Shown: positions 26,365-34,991 of the stretch, in pieces
Layout: each line of letters begins with the position of its first letter
Position numbering within the stretch: position 1 is the first letter of the stretch
Origin: UBA7330 sp043554545
Lineage (GTDB): Bacteria; Bacteroidota; Bacteroidia; Cytophagales; Cyclobacteriaceae
Direction: 5' to 3'
Length of the DNA: 64,000 nt
Assembly: GCA_043554545.1 (NCBI GenBank)
Contig: CP121337.1
Coordinates: forward strand, 2,418,001-2,482,000
Translations under genes and position numbers: made by a program
Notes under the pieces: model-generated
Told to the model about the DNA's origin: nothing
The model's input: only the letters and a program-made list of their open reading frames with translations
Database searches by the model: none

Positions 26365-27351
26365 CTATTTCGCAGCATTTGATTTCTTCTTTGCTTTTGT
26401 GATCCTATTGTCGCCTACTTCACTGGTATATTCATTCACAAAATAAAGCGGTCTGTTTTTTGTCTCAATAAAAGTACGTCCTACATACTCACCAATAATT
26501 CCGAGACTCATCAGTTGAATCCCTCCAAGAAATAATATAATACTTACGAGGGATGGATACCCTGCTACCGGATCACCATAGTAAAGTGTCTTAAATATGA
26601 TAAACCCCATATAGAAAAATGCACTAATCGCAAACAAAAAACCCATCCATGCGGATATCTTGAGTGGGGCTATTGAGAAGGATGTTATCCCCTGAATAGC
26701 CAAGTCAAAGAGATTAAAATAATTCCATTTTGTTTGCCCGGCTATTCGGGGATCTCTTGAATACATAACAGGGCACTTTTTCATTCCTACCAAACTAAAT
26801 AACCCTTTAGTGTATCGCTCAGATTCACGGAAACTTTTTAACGCTTCTATTGCCTTTTTACTTAATAATCGAAAATCTCCGGTATCCTTTTGAATTTCAA
26901 CCTTTGAAACCCTTGCAAGAACCCGATAAAAATATTTAGAAGTAATTTTCTTTAAATACCCCTCTCCCTTTCTACTGGTTCTTTGAGCAAACACATCATC
27001 AAACCCCTCTTCCCATTTAATAATCATCTCATTAATTAATTCAGGGGGATCTTGAAGGTCTGCATCAATAATTATGAGGGCATCGCCCTTACAATAGTCT
27101 ATTCCGGCTGCCATAGCTATCTCCTTTCCGAAATTTCTGGATAGACTTATAAAGCTGATTCTTTTATCTTTACGATGAATTTCCTTGATAATAGCAAGCG
27201 TATTGTCTCTGCTACCATCGTCGACAAAGAGTAATTCAAAATCATAGTTCTTGATCAGATTGATGACTTTTGAAGTACGTGAATAAAATTCTTTTAGTGC
27301 TTCAGATTCGTTATAAGCTGGAACAAGTAATGTAATTATTTTTTTTTTCAT
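26365..27351 (-). CDS. polyprenyl-phosphate glycosyltransferase, GtrB/DPM1-like (GT2)
   Basis: 328 residues from the chosen start. 'ITLLVPAYNESEAL', 'LLFVDDGSRDNTL' and 'ALIIIDADLQDPPELI' are the hallmark GT2/DPM1 motifs, with DxD in 'DADLQDP'. Two C-terminal spans (~230-250, ~265-290) match GtrB/YfdH. The enzyme loads a sugar onto undecaprenyl phosphate for a lipid-linked-sugar transferase such as the GT39 protein encoded next to it. An ATG 18 bp further upstream is possible, but the codons between the two include AAGGAG six bases before the ATG at 27351, and a TACCTTTG -7 box sits ~40 bp upstream; both favour the internal start. Confidence 0.87.
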   Translation of the reverse strand: MKKKIITLLVPAYNESEALKEFYSRTSKVINLIKNYDFELLFVDDGSRDNTLAIIKEIHRKDKRISFISLSRNFGKEIAMAAGIDYCKGDALIIIDADLQDPPELINEMIIKWEEGFDDVFAQRTSRKGEGYLKKITSKYFYRVLARVSKVEIQKDTGDFRLLSKKAIEALKSFRESERYTKGLFSLVGMKKCPVMYSRDPRIAGQTKWNYFNLFDLAIQGITSFSIAPLKISAWMGFLFAISAFFYMGFIIFKTLYYGDPVAGYPSLVSIILFLGGIQLMSLGIIGEYVGRTFIETKNRPLYFVNEYTSEVGDNRITKAKKKSNAAK

Positions 27352-27389
27352 TAGAAACTCCTTTTTCATAACGAGGAATTTGTATTACC

Positions 27390-27397
27390 CAAAGGTA
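27390..27397 (-). promoter_or_regulatory. candidate -7 box TACCTTTG upstream of the GtrB-like gene
   Basis: Exact match to TAnnTTTG on the minus strand, 38 bp before the preferred ATG. No clear -33 TTTG at 19-21 bp. Confidence 0.3.
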
Positions 27398-27440
27398 AAT
27401 ACAACTTTTTAATAGCCGGAAGTTGCAATCTTTTAAAATA

Positions 27441-28967
27441 TCACTTCAAGCCAGGAGGGTAATCTTTACGCCTAAATATTACATGTTCCTCAATGATTGC
27501 TTCCTCTACATAATCTCTATCTAAGATAGGCATCATTAAGGCATAGTAATCATTTGTTTCAAATCTCCTGGAAATAACATATGCTGGCTTTTTGTTCATT
27601 ACAGCGTTTATTTCTTCCTGAGGATTAATCAGACTTAATTTTCGTTGGCCCTCATGCGTATAGTGGGGCGGGAAAGCATATTTAGTGGGAATTTTAGCAC
27701 CAATAATATGATAGATAATCGGCTGAGCAAGTATAATGTATACATAATCCTCAGGATTAACTCTTTCTTTAACATAAGTTGCGGCTGCCATAGATTCATC
27801 TCCCCAAAAGGTATCTCCGAGAATTGAACGATTATAAAATATTCTCCCTTGTTCTTCAATGGACTGTCCAACAATCGGAAAAACACCTAAAAGAACAAAT
27901 ATGATAATCAAGTTGCGTCGGTAATCCAGTTGGATATACTTTGAAAGCTCACTTAAAACGATAACCCCAATGACTGATAAAGAAGGTATCAACTGTATAT
28001 AGTAATGCTTATAAAATTGATTCGTTAATCCAATCGCCAACATGTCAAAGAATAACCAAACAAATAAAATATAGAGAACATTTTTAACATTCTCGTCGAA
28101 CAAATTACTCTTTTTGACCGTACCAATAATGGCTGTAAATAGCAACAGCCAAAGTAATGTATTCATCTTAATTTGAATAACTACACTTCCTATCATTCTA
28201 ACTATCGAAAATGAACTTACGTCTCTATATCTGCTACTGGATTCAAAAGTGTCTAGAATCAAATCAAATTTACCATGGTACTGAAAATAGAGAAGTACCA
28301 AAACATAGGGTAAAATGAAAAAAACAAAAGAGAATATAGCAGGCAGTATGAGTTTTCTGATTGTTTTTTCGAAGTCACCCCATTGATAATAATAGTAAAG
28401 CACCAAGGCAACCCAGATACCTGCAAAATCCATAAGAACAAAATACTTGATTACAAAACCCAGCCCAAGGAAAAGCCCAATCAGCATCAATGCCCAAAAC
28501 TTTACAGGTTTTGTGATGTCCTGATAATTATACACTGCAACTAAAATGGATGTAGTACTAAAAAACACAAAAAACAACTCCGTATTGGATGCTGCTCCAT
28601 CCGTATTTAATGAAAATGCTATATAAAAAATACCTGCTAAATATTGATAAAATGTGCTTTTCTCTTGTTGTAACTTGCCAACAATTAGAAAGATCAAATA
28701 AGATGTGCCTGTAACAAAAAAGATGGTTAATAAACGAACTCCAAGAAGCGTTTCTCCAAAAATCTCTTTAGCAAAATAAAAAAGATAAAATATTCCCGGA
28801 GGTTTTAGATCCCAAATTTTCTCATAAGGAAAGTATCCATCTGCAATTGAATCTGCCCCTAGCATATATAGAGACTCATCCCAATTAAAATCCGAAATAA
28901 ACAGGGTAAACAATCTAAGTGAGAGAGTGCTTAAAAAAAGCACTAAGAGTGGAAAGAAATATTTCAT
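27441..28967 (-). CDS. glycosyltransferase family 39 / ArnT-like membrane protein
   Basis: 508 residues with about 11 membrane spans and a ~90-residue C-terminal soluble domain. The first periplasmic loop has 'SDFNWDESLYMLGAD' with the conserved Asp-Glu pair of PMT/ArnT proteins, followed by 'PYEKIWDLKPPGIFYLFYF', a common GT39 signature. These enzymes use polyprenyl-phosphate sugars as donors on the periplasmic face, which fits the GtrB-like gene 90 bp downstream on the same strand. The acceptor (lipid A, glycan or protein) is unknown. Confidence 0.87.
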   Translation of the reverse strand: MKYFFPLLVLFLSTLSLRLFTLFISDFNWDESLYMLGADSIADGYFPYEKIWDLKPPGIFYLFYFAKEIFGETLLGVRLLTIFFVTGTSYLIFLIVGKLQQEKSTFYQYLAGIFYIAFSLNTDGAASNTELFFVFFSTTSILVAVYNYQDITKPVKFWALMLIGLFLGLGFVIKYFVLMDFAGIWVALVLYYYYQWGDFEKTIRKLILPAIFSFVFFILPYVLVLLYFQYHGKFDLILDTFESSSRYRDVSSFSIVRMIGSVVIQIKMNTLLWLLLFTAIIGTVKKSNLFDENVKNVLYILFVWLFFDMLAIGLTNQFYKHYYIQLIPSLSVIGVIVLSELSKYIQLDYRRNLIIIFVLLGVFPIVGQSIEEQGRIFYNRSILGDTFWGDESMAAATYVKERVNPEDYVYIILAQPIIYHIIGAKIPTKYAFPPHYTHEGQRKLSLINPQEEINAVMNKKPAYVISRRFETNDYYALMMPILDRDYVEEAIIEEHVIFRRKDYPPGLK

Positions 28968-29020
28968 TCAGATGTTAATAGCCAAGGAAGTAAGTGTTTC
29001 CATGCGTGTGATTAAAAGTA

Positions 29021-29028
29021 CAAAGATA
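29021..29028 (-). promoter_or_regulatory. candidate -7 box TATCTTTG upstream of the GT39 gene
   Basis: Exact match to TAnnTTTG, 53 bp before the ATG on the minus strand; -33 element not convincing. Confidence 0.28.
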
Positions 29029-29102
29029 TACCTTGCGGTTTTAAAATATTGCAATGCAATTTAGCTTTTGACTTCTTAAATGGAACTTTTTAATAGATTT
29101 AA

Positions 29103-29462
29103 GTGAAGATTATTAATTATTTTTTAGAAACGTATTGGAAAGGCCTGACCATAGTTGGGTGGATCACCATTACTTATTATAGTATCTATCCCCTACCCGC
29201 TCTGCCACCATTGAAATCTACCCCTGATTACTTACATCATTTTGTTGCTTACATGATATTCGCACTCCCAGTATCCTATGCTAAACCAAAGAAATATATT
29301 TATATTCTTTTAGCTATGGTCGTCTGGAGCCTTACGATGGAGTTGATTCAACCCTACGTGAATAGATATGGTGAGTTGAGTGACTTTCTTGCCAATTGTG
29401 GAGGTATCACATTGGGCTATTTGATAGGATCATTATTTTCAAAGGTCATTAACAAAAATTAA
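29103..29462 (+). CDS. VanZ-family membrane protein
   Basis: 119 residues, GTG start, four hydrophobic segments. 'TPDYLHHFVAYMIFA' (a 'DK.xHFxxY'-like motif), 'WSLTMELIQPYVNRYGELSDFLANCGGITLGYLIG' elements and the C-terminal glycine-rich helix match the VanZ-like family. Members occur widely in Bacteroidota next to cell-envelope genes; the biochemical role is unknown, and teicoplanin resistance should not be inferred. It is divergent from the GT39 gene. Confidence 0.8.
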   Translation: MKIINYFLETYWKGLTIVGWITITYYSIYPLPALPPLKSTPDYLHHFVAYMIFALPVSYAKPKKYIYILLAMVVWSLTMELIQPYVNRYGELSDFLANCGGITLGYLIGSLFSKVINKN

Positions 29463-29579
29463 ATTTCTTCAAAAGTCTTCTGTGCTTAGTGACTCAATTC
29501 GCTCAAAAATTATTCGGGAAAGTAAAGCAGGATAACGCTATTAAGAACATCCAACTTACAAAAATGAATCATTAATAAA

Positions 29580-30227
29580 CTAAACAAAAACATGCCCAAC
29601 CATCATAAGATAATGCAGCACCGTTCCTGCCATCACAAACAGGTGCCATATGAAGTGTGAGTACTTCATGCGGGAATCGATGATATAAAAAACGATGCCT
29701 ATGGTATAGGCAAAGCCTCCGGCTGCCAACAACCAAAATGCTTCCTCAGGCAAGGCTGCTTTGGCCACGTCAATTTTGAAAACAATGATCCACCCCATAA
29801 AGGCATATAAGAGTGTTGATATAAGATTATAGCGACCGGTATAAAATACTTTAAGTAAGATTCCGATAACCGCCATCGTCCACTGTATGCCAAAAAAAAC
29901 CCATCCTGTTACGCCACCAATAGAAATAAGTAAAACAGGCGTATAAGTACCCGCAATCAGAAGAAAGATCCCACTGTGATCCAGGATATTAAAAACCTTT
30001 TTTGCCGTCTTATGTGTCAGGCTGTGGTAAAGTGTTGAAAACGTATAAAGAGAAACCAAACTTAAGCCATAAAATATAGCACTGAACAGGCTCCATTCCT
30101 TCTCACTGGTTATCCCATAAATCAAGAGTACTACAAATCCACCAACTGCAGAAAGCGCGGTAATTCCATGCGATATAGAGTTTGCGATTTCTTCACCGGT
30201 AGATTGTTTTCTTTTTACCTTATTCAT
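29580..30227 (-). CDS. hemolysin III / PAQR family membrane protein
   Basis: 215 residues with seven spans. PAQR motifs are clear: 'ANSISHGITALSAVGG' at the start, 'STLYHSLTH' with the conserved His at ~75, 'LDHSGIFLLIAGTYTPVLL' with the conserved Asp, and 'HFIWHLFVMAGTVLHY' near the C-terminus with the paired metal-binding His residues. Family members (YqfA/hemolysin III, adiponectin-receptor fold) are zinc-dependent membrane hydrolases or regulators of membrane lipid composition. No sign of haemolytic function. Confidence 0.9.
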   Translation of the reverse strand: MNKVKRKQSTGEEIANSISHGITALSAVGGFVVLLIYGITSEKEWSLFSAIFYGLSLVSLYTFSTLYHSLTHKTAKKVFNILDHSGIFLLIAGTYTPVLLISIGGVTGWVFFGIQWTMAVIGILLKVFYTGRYNLISTLLYAFMGWIIVFKIDVAKAALPEEAFWLLAAGGFAYTIGIVFYIIDSRMKYSHFIWHLFVMAGTVLHYLMMVGHVFV

Positions 30228-30352
30228 TGACCATTTTTACCAACCTGCGGGGTTTATATTGATTGCTATAATCTTATTACTTCAAAACCAGCTATAATTG
30301 AAATCAGAAGTTAGTTATTCTGCACAGAGAAATTACAGAAAACCCTACAAGA

Positions 30353-31222
30353 TCACTCCCCTTCCCTACGCTGTCGCTCGAGCCTCATGGAATGTGTCCT
30401 GAATTTTGGAATGAATAAACCCAATAGATAAACCCTTATTAGAAACCAGAAGACTGACGGCTCTTTCAAGTCATCACTGATCAGGTGCTGCACTTTCTGA
30501 TGTGCTTCCGGCGTCTTACTCCAGTGTAACCCAGGATGCATGTGGTGTATGGTATGTAACCCATTGTTAAACAAGAAAAAATTCAGAGGCCAACCAACAA
30601 CGTTTCTGGAATGATCATACGCTGACTCTTCATCTGCATGAACATGTTGTAAATAATTGAATACCAACACCACGTTTAATGAGACCTGTTGTGGAATGAT
30701 CACATATAGCAGTGCTTTTCTCCAGTCCAATAGCATGAAAACGACAATCCAAACTACCAGAACAATGATCTGAAGGGTGTAAAAATAGAATTGCTGCTTG
30801 TTCTTTGTGTACTGTTTTTTGTAAAACTTAAAGACCGACTTTTGCTGTACCATCCCACTTAAAGTTGGGTAGATAATCAAGGTCCATAAGTTGTTCTTTT
30901 CTGAGACCATATAGGTCCTGGTATCATCACCTTCTTTATTGTTGTACCGATGGTGATTCTTGTTGTGTGTAGGGATCCATCCAAATACTGGAAAACCATA
31001 AAAGAGGGTAATCCAACAACTGTGAATCTGATTTAAGTATTTATTCTTCCAGACGGGAAGGTGGTTGTGGTTATGTGCAAAAACAGAGAAACAGACAGAG
31101 AAGTATAAAAAGAGTGCATATAACCAACCATTAAACGCTGGCATGTTCCACAACACAAAAAACAAGACAGTTGCAGAAACCATCCATACCAAGGTTTTCA
31201 CGTCAGCCAGGTATCTTAACAT
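30353..31222 (-). CDS. fatty acid desaturase family protein
   Basis: 289 residues from the chosen start. Three histidine boxes for the di-iron centre are present: 'FAHNHNHLPVW', 'PTHNKNHHRYNN' and 'NGLHTIHHMHPGLHW'. Four hydrophobic helices lie between them in the usual pairs. Enzymes of this type introduce double bonds or hydroxyl groups into membrane acyl chains. The frame continues upstream to an ATG at 31336, but the extra 38 residues have no family likeness, while 'MLRYLADVKTLVWM' resembles the usual desaturase N-terminus, so the ATG at 31222 is preferred. Confidence 0.87.
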   Translation of the reverse strand: MLRYLADVKTLVWMVSATVLFFVLWNMPAFNGWLYALFLYFSVCFSVFAHNHNHLPVWKNKYLNQIHSCWITLFYGFPVFGWIPTHNKNHHRYNNKEGDDTRTYMVSEKNNLWTLIIYPTLSGMVQQKSVFKFYKKQYTKNKQQFYFYTLQIIVLVVWIVVFMLLDWRKALLYVIIPQQVSLNVVLVFNYLQHVHADEESAYDHSRNVVGWPLNFFLFNNGLHTIHHMHPGLHWSKTPEAHQKVQHLISDDLKEPSVFWFLIRVYLLGLFIPKFRTHSMRLERQRREGE

Positions 31223-31540
31223 GTATGAAGTTTGATGAAGTGCAGAATAAAAGATTTCATACCGTAAAATTAAACAAGAAACATTTAACCATGATATCTG
31301 AAATTTTAAGCTGGCGTGCGATTGCATCGCGTGCATAAATGCAATATGCCATCCTGCATACTGAACTTATACGTATTAGTTATTTAACTATTATTGTAAA
31401 TTATGGAATTAAGATATGAGCACACACCTCAGACGCACGCTAGCTTGTGACGGAGTAACGGAATGAAGCATCCGACTACATCTAAAGAATGAATTAATTC
31501 AAATTCAGTATATTCAATTGTCAATCTTTCGGTGTGTGTT
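31223..31540. other. 318-bp intergenic region between desaturase and CarboxypepD-regulatory gene
   Basis: Divergent promoter region. It contains a short inverted repeat ATTGCA...TGCAAT (around 31320-31346) and a GC-richer patch near 31430-31475, neither assignable. No RNA gene, terminator or good TAnnTTTG box found. Confidence 0.5.
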
Positions 31541-32809
31541 ATGCTTAAATTAGTTCTGAGCTATGTATTGGTGCTCTACGCTTGCTTTTTTATTAAAGCC
31601 CAGGAAAGGGAAATCCTTCAGATTAAGGGTATCGTTACAGATGATGTAAATCAACCAATAAAAGGGGTCCACTGTTATTTAAAAAACAATGACCATTTCG
31701 GGAGTGTAACCGATACGCTTGGCTTCTTTCAAATTGCAGCTTCTGGTTCCACTACCTATGATACCCTTGTTTTATCAACCATCGGATATGAAAGAAAAGA
31801 AATCCCACTGGTACTTATCAATCAAGGAACGGATACTGCAACCTTTCAACTCAAGCAACAATCCATCTTTCTGGAAGAGATCAGTGTTGAGACAGAGGGA
31901 TATGATTTGAAAAGTCTTTTTATAAGGGCGCTGGCTCAGATTCGCAAAAACTACCCTAATAAGAAACACCAGCTAAAAGGTTTGTATCGAAGTGTGTCAA
32001 CTGAAGGAAAGCAATATACAAAGCTTGAAGAAGCAACAATCACTATTGATGATTATAGCTATAAAAAATCAGACGAATATGTTAGAATGAGTACACAGCA
32101 TTATAGGGAGTCCAAAGACTGGGGTAATGTGGATACTTTTTATGTGAAAACAATGAATAAAGTTCATGATAAGATGAGTGAAAGACTAGGCAATCATAGC
32201 AACTGGCTGTTTCGAACTTATACAAGAGGTCCGTCAGCTCGCAACTTAGAAAGCATGCTTGAATACATTGATTCATACAGGTTCGAACTTATGGATATCG
32301 AAGTAATCAATGGAGATACGATCTATCAAATTGCCATCCGCTGGAGCCCAAATCACCCCATTCCGAGACCAGACGGAAGGAACTATGTCAAAATCAATTT
32401 GTCAGATTTTGCCATTATTGAAGAACAACGAACTCAGGGTTTCACTAACATTCCTATCTTCTGGCAACGTTATATAAGATATCAAAAAGTTGGAGATAGA
32501 TATTATCCAAAAATGATCAAAGAAACGAATGTAAGATTTATTAATCAGGGACATGAAGACGAGGAGTATGATATCCGAACCATTTGGTTTGATGAAGTCA
32601 GGGTCAATAAATACAAGAAAATTAAGTTTAAAGATGCGATAGATCTTAGCAAGGGATACAGTTATAAAAAGGATGATCTGGATACTACATTTTGGGAGAA
32701 CACCCCATTAATTGAAAAATATCCTCTAAACCCTGCAGTCAAGGAAGACCTTGAAAAGCATGAATCTCTATATATTCAGTTCAAATCAGTAGCTAAAGAC
32801 CAGAAATAA
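31541..32809 (+). CDS. secreted protein with carboxypeptidase-regulatory-like domain
   Basis: 422 residues. Signal peptide 1-20 ('VLYACFFIKAQ'), then a CarboxypepD_reg-like beta-sandwich (~25-105: 'IKGIVTDDVNQPIKGVHCYL', 'TLGFFQI', 'LVLSTIGYE' elements), as found at the N-terminus of TonB-dependent receptors, and a ~300-residue domain seen in stand-alone Bacteroidota proteins of unknown role. No TonB barrel is present. A GTG 9 bp upstream is in frame, but the ATG at 31541 gives the cleaner signal peptide. Its TAA overlaps the next ATG by one base, so the two products probably work together at the envelope. Confidence 0.75.
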   Translation: MLKLVLSYVLVLYACFFIKAQEREILQIKGIVTDDVNQPIKGVHCYLKNNDHFGSVTDTLGFFQIAASGSTTYDTLVLSTIGYERKEIPLVLINQGTDTATFQLKQQSIFLEEISVETEGYDLKSLFIRALAQIRKNYPNKKHQLKGLYRSVSTEGKQYTKLEEATITIDDYSYKKSDEYVRMSTQHYRESKDWGNVDTFYVKTMNKVHDKMSERLGNHSNWLFRTYTRGPSARNLESMLEYIDSYRFELMDIEVINGDTIYQIAIRWSPNHPIPRPDGRNYVKINLSDFAIIEEQRTQGFTNIPIFWQRYIRYQKVGDRYYPKMIKETNVRFINQGHEDEEYDIRTIWFDEVRVNKYKKIKFKDAIDLSKGYSYKKDDLDTTFWENTPLIEKYPLNPAVKEDLEKHESLYIQFKSVAKDQK

Positions 32810-34272
32810 TGATCAGGTTGCACCTAATTTCTGTACTCCTTTTTTCCCTACTTTTTGCTGGTTGCTCTTCGGGAAATCAACCATCTTCGACAATTCTTGA
32901 AAAGCATGAAGTTGTGATCACAACGCTGGACACAGCGCACCAATCAACGCTTTCCAGAAAACAGGTCAGGCTGCTCTACCTGGATCAGGATGATTTGCCA
33001 CACACTATTCATTTAGCAGAAAACCAGATTTACCGGATACCCATGAAGACCAAAAACCTCGAAATTCTATATCTGGATAGGGATTCTAAAAAGATCCATT
33101 ACTTATTAAAAGCCGGTGATAGCTTGAATCTTAAATTGAAAGATCATTGGCCGCAAGTGGAGATACTAAGCAGATCGGCAAACAAATATGAAAGCAATTT
33201 CCAGAGAAGTATTCAACAGGAACTGTATGGAGGTAAGTTGTTACCAACAGATAATTATTACTACTACTGGCTACAGGTCAACAATAGCATTAGTCCAATC
33301 ACAGGTGCAGTAATTGCCGAAGAACTGAATTACCTGAAGGAAAGGATTCCCGGCGAAATATTAAATGAAAATCAATACATCGATTCTTTGCTTGAGGCCA
33401 ATTTGATTTCACGGGAGATTGCAGAGTACTATCAATCAAAAAATGATTTTGAATTGATGAAAATCCGGTTGTTCGGGCCCGAAACGATCAACTTTGGCGA
33501 CTCGGTGCTACTTGATCCCATTAGTTCACTCATCAAAGATCAAGTCACGGACTCGACCTGGAATTCCAATCTTAGATTGTATCAAAGCAGCTTCATCAAA
33601 CTCCACCATTTGTACCTTTTTCCGAAATTAGGAAACATCGAATCCCTGGATTCGCTCTTGACCAATGATTTTTATCAAACTACCTATGGAAATCATCTCC
33701 TAATGAATCACATAGACAGGCTCTTGTTTGAGTGTTCAGTAGAAGAAGGAAATCGAATGATACAAACTGCCTCCCTGGATTCGACCTGGGAAGCTTACTT
33801 TAAAACTTATTTTAGCCTGGAAAGCTTCAATACTGATTGGATTGTGTCTGACAGATTTTACAGATCGCAATCGTTTAGAAATGTATTGGCTAACCACAGT
33901 GGCAGTTATGTATTTCTTTATCAGTGGAGTGTGCCCTGTCCATATCATTTGAAGGTAATGCCGTTATTTATTGAGTTGATGCAGGAATATGCTAATGAAA
34001 ATATTGCATTCATTCCGATAGCAATCAGTCCTGGAAGAGAGCAATGGAAATGGCGCGATAGCAAGTACTTTGGTGAATCAAACCATGAAAGTTATCAGGT
34101 TGACAGCCTGGACCTCCAAAAGATCAAGCGCCGATTTATACCAAGGTTTCTCCTTTTTGGACCTGACGGAAATCTTCTGCATGGTAACGCCCCAAGGGCA
34201 AACTCGGATGAAGTGAGGCCATTTTTGGATGGATATTTAAAAAAGGAAATACCTCTTGAAGATCCAAGTTAG
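32809..34272 (+). CDS. lipoprotein with C-terminal thioredoxin-like domain
   Basis: 487 residues. Lipoprotein signal 'LLFAGCSSG' puts the lipidated Cys near residue 19. The middle is helical with no recognisable domain. The last ~120 residues have the TlpA/AhpC-TSA layout: 'VFLYQWSVPCPYHLKVMP', 'IAFIPIAIS', 'IPRFLLFGPDGNLL'. The redox motif reads C-P-Y-H where TlpA proteins have CxxC, so only the first cysteine remains. Expected site: inner leaflet of the outer membrane or periplasm. It is translationally coupled (TAATG) to the preceding gene and overlaps the convergent sulfotransferase-like gene by 4 bp. Confidence 0.72.
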   Translation: MIRLHLISVLLFSLLFAGCSSGNQPSSTILEKHEVVITTLDTAHQSTLSRKQVRLLYLDQDDLPHTIHLAENQIYRIPMKTKNLEILYLDRDSKKIHYLLKAGDSLNLKLKDHWPQVEILSRSANKYESNFQRSIQQELYGGKLLPTDNYYYYWLQVNNSISPITGAVIAEELNYLKERIPGEILNENQYIDSLLEANLISREIAEYYQSKNDFELMKIRLFGPETINFGDSVLLDPISSLIKDQVTDSTWNSNLRLYQSSFIKLHHLYLFPKLGNIESLDSLLTNDFYQTTYGNHLLMNHIDRLLFECSVEEGNRMIQTASLDSTWEAYFKTYFSLESFNTDWIVSDRFYRSQSFRNVLANHSGSYVFLYQWSVPCPYHLKVMPLFIELMQEYANENIAFIPIAISPGREQWKWRDSKYFGESNHESYQVDSLDLQKIKRRFIPRFLLFGPDGNLLHGNAPRANSDEVRPFLDGYLKKEIPLEDPS

Positions 34273-34991
34273 CCTGAAATCAACTGCTTGTAATATCCCT
34301 CACATTCCTGCAACAATCCATCAATCTCGTCCGGAACATTCACTTCCTTTTCCTGATACTTTCCAAATCCGGACGATTGGTGTACGTTTCCATACCAATG
34401 GTCAGCCCACACGCCATCCTCAGCTCTTTTTCCTGGCTCCCAGGAGAGCATCTGCTCCTGGAATTCAATTCCGGCTTTTTCACATATAGATTTCAATGAC
34501 CCTACGGGATCTATTAGGATCTGTTTTGAATCAACGACGAGATATGGGGCTCCAACACTCCTGATGTATAGAAGTAATTCCGCCTGACCTTTATAGCCTA
34601 CGTCTTCCATTTTTGGTTTAGGAACCACCTTTACAAATGAAGTAAGCATCTCTTTGGGATCTCTGGTAAGGATGATATTAAATACGTCCTTTGTGAAAGA
34701 CCTATCAAGGTCCAGCATGTGGTGGGTCATGTTTTTAAAGAATGCTACAGGTTTTTCCTGTGAGCCTATAATCATTTCAATTACCTTATTGCCATTATTC
34801 TCCATGGTATTGACAATGTCATCTGCCACCGGATGATACTCATGGGCTTTGGTATGACTCAAATAAAAACCGTAGAACGGCTCATCCACAACCAGGGTGT
34901 CTGTTCGTTGAGCAAATGAATACATCAGCGCAGTTGAAATATTTCTCGGACTGGCCCAAAGGCATATTCTGGTTGTTTGATCTCTATCCAT
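34269..34991 (-). CDS. sulfotransferase-like P-loop protein paired with class IV aminotransferase
   Basis: 240 residues from the preferred ATG (an in-frame ATG lies 24 bp upstream). 'LWASPRNISTALMYSF' resembles the 5'-phosphosulfate-binding loop of sulfotransferases, and 'IILTRDPKEMLTSF' the 3'-phosphate region ('RdPrd' type). 'VDEPFYGFYLS' and 'EPGKRAEDGVWADHWYGNVHQS' elements are typical of a small family usually found beside, or fused to, class IV aminotransferases. Its start overlaps the end of the aminotransferase gene, so the pair is one functional unit. The substrate is not known, and sulfation is not proven. Confidence 0.75.
   Translation of the reverse strand: MDRDQTTRICLWASPRNISTALMYSFAQRTDTLVVDEPFYGFYLSHTKAHEYHPVADDIVNTMENNGNKVIEMIIGSQEKPVAFFKNMTHHMLDLDRSFTKDVFNIILTRDPKEMLTSFVKVVPKPKMEDVGYKGQAELLLYIRSVGAPYLVVDSKQILIDPVGSLKSICEKAGIEFQEQMLSWEPGKRAEDGVWADHWYGNVHQSSGFGKYQEKEVNVPDEIDGLLQECEGYYKQLISG

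Noticed and set aside
29103..29462. VanZ-like gene as a glycopeptide resistance determinant
   Set aside because: VanZ-fold proteins are widespread in Bacteroidota without vanA/vanS/vanR partners, none of which are present here.
31430..31480. GC-rich patch before the CarboxypepD-regulatory gene as a small RNA or tRNA remnant
   Set aside because: No cloverleaf, T-loop or stable hairpin can be drawn; left as plain intergenic DNA.
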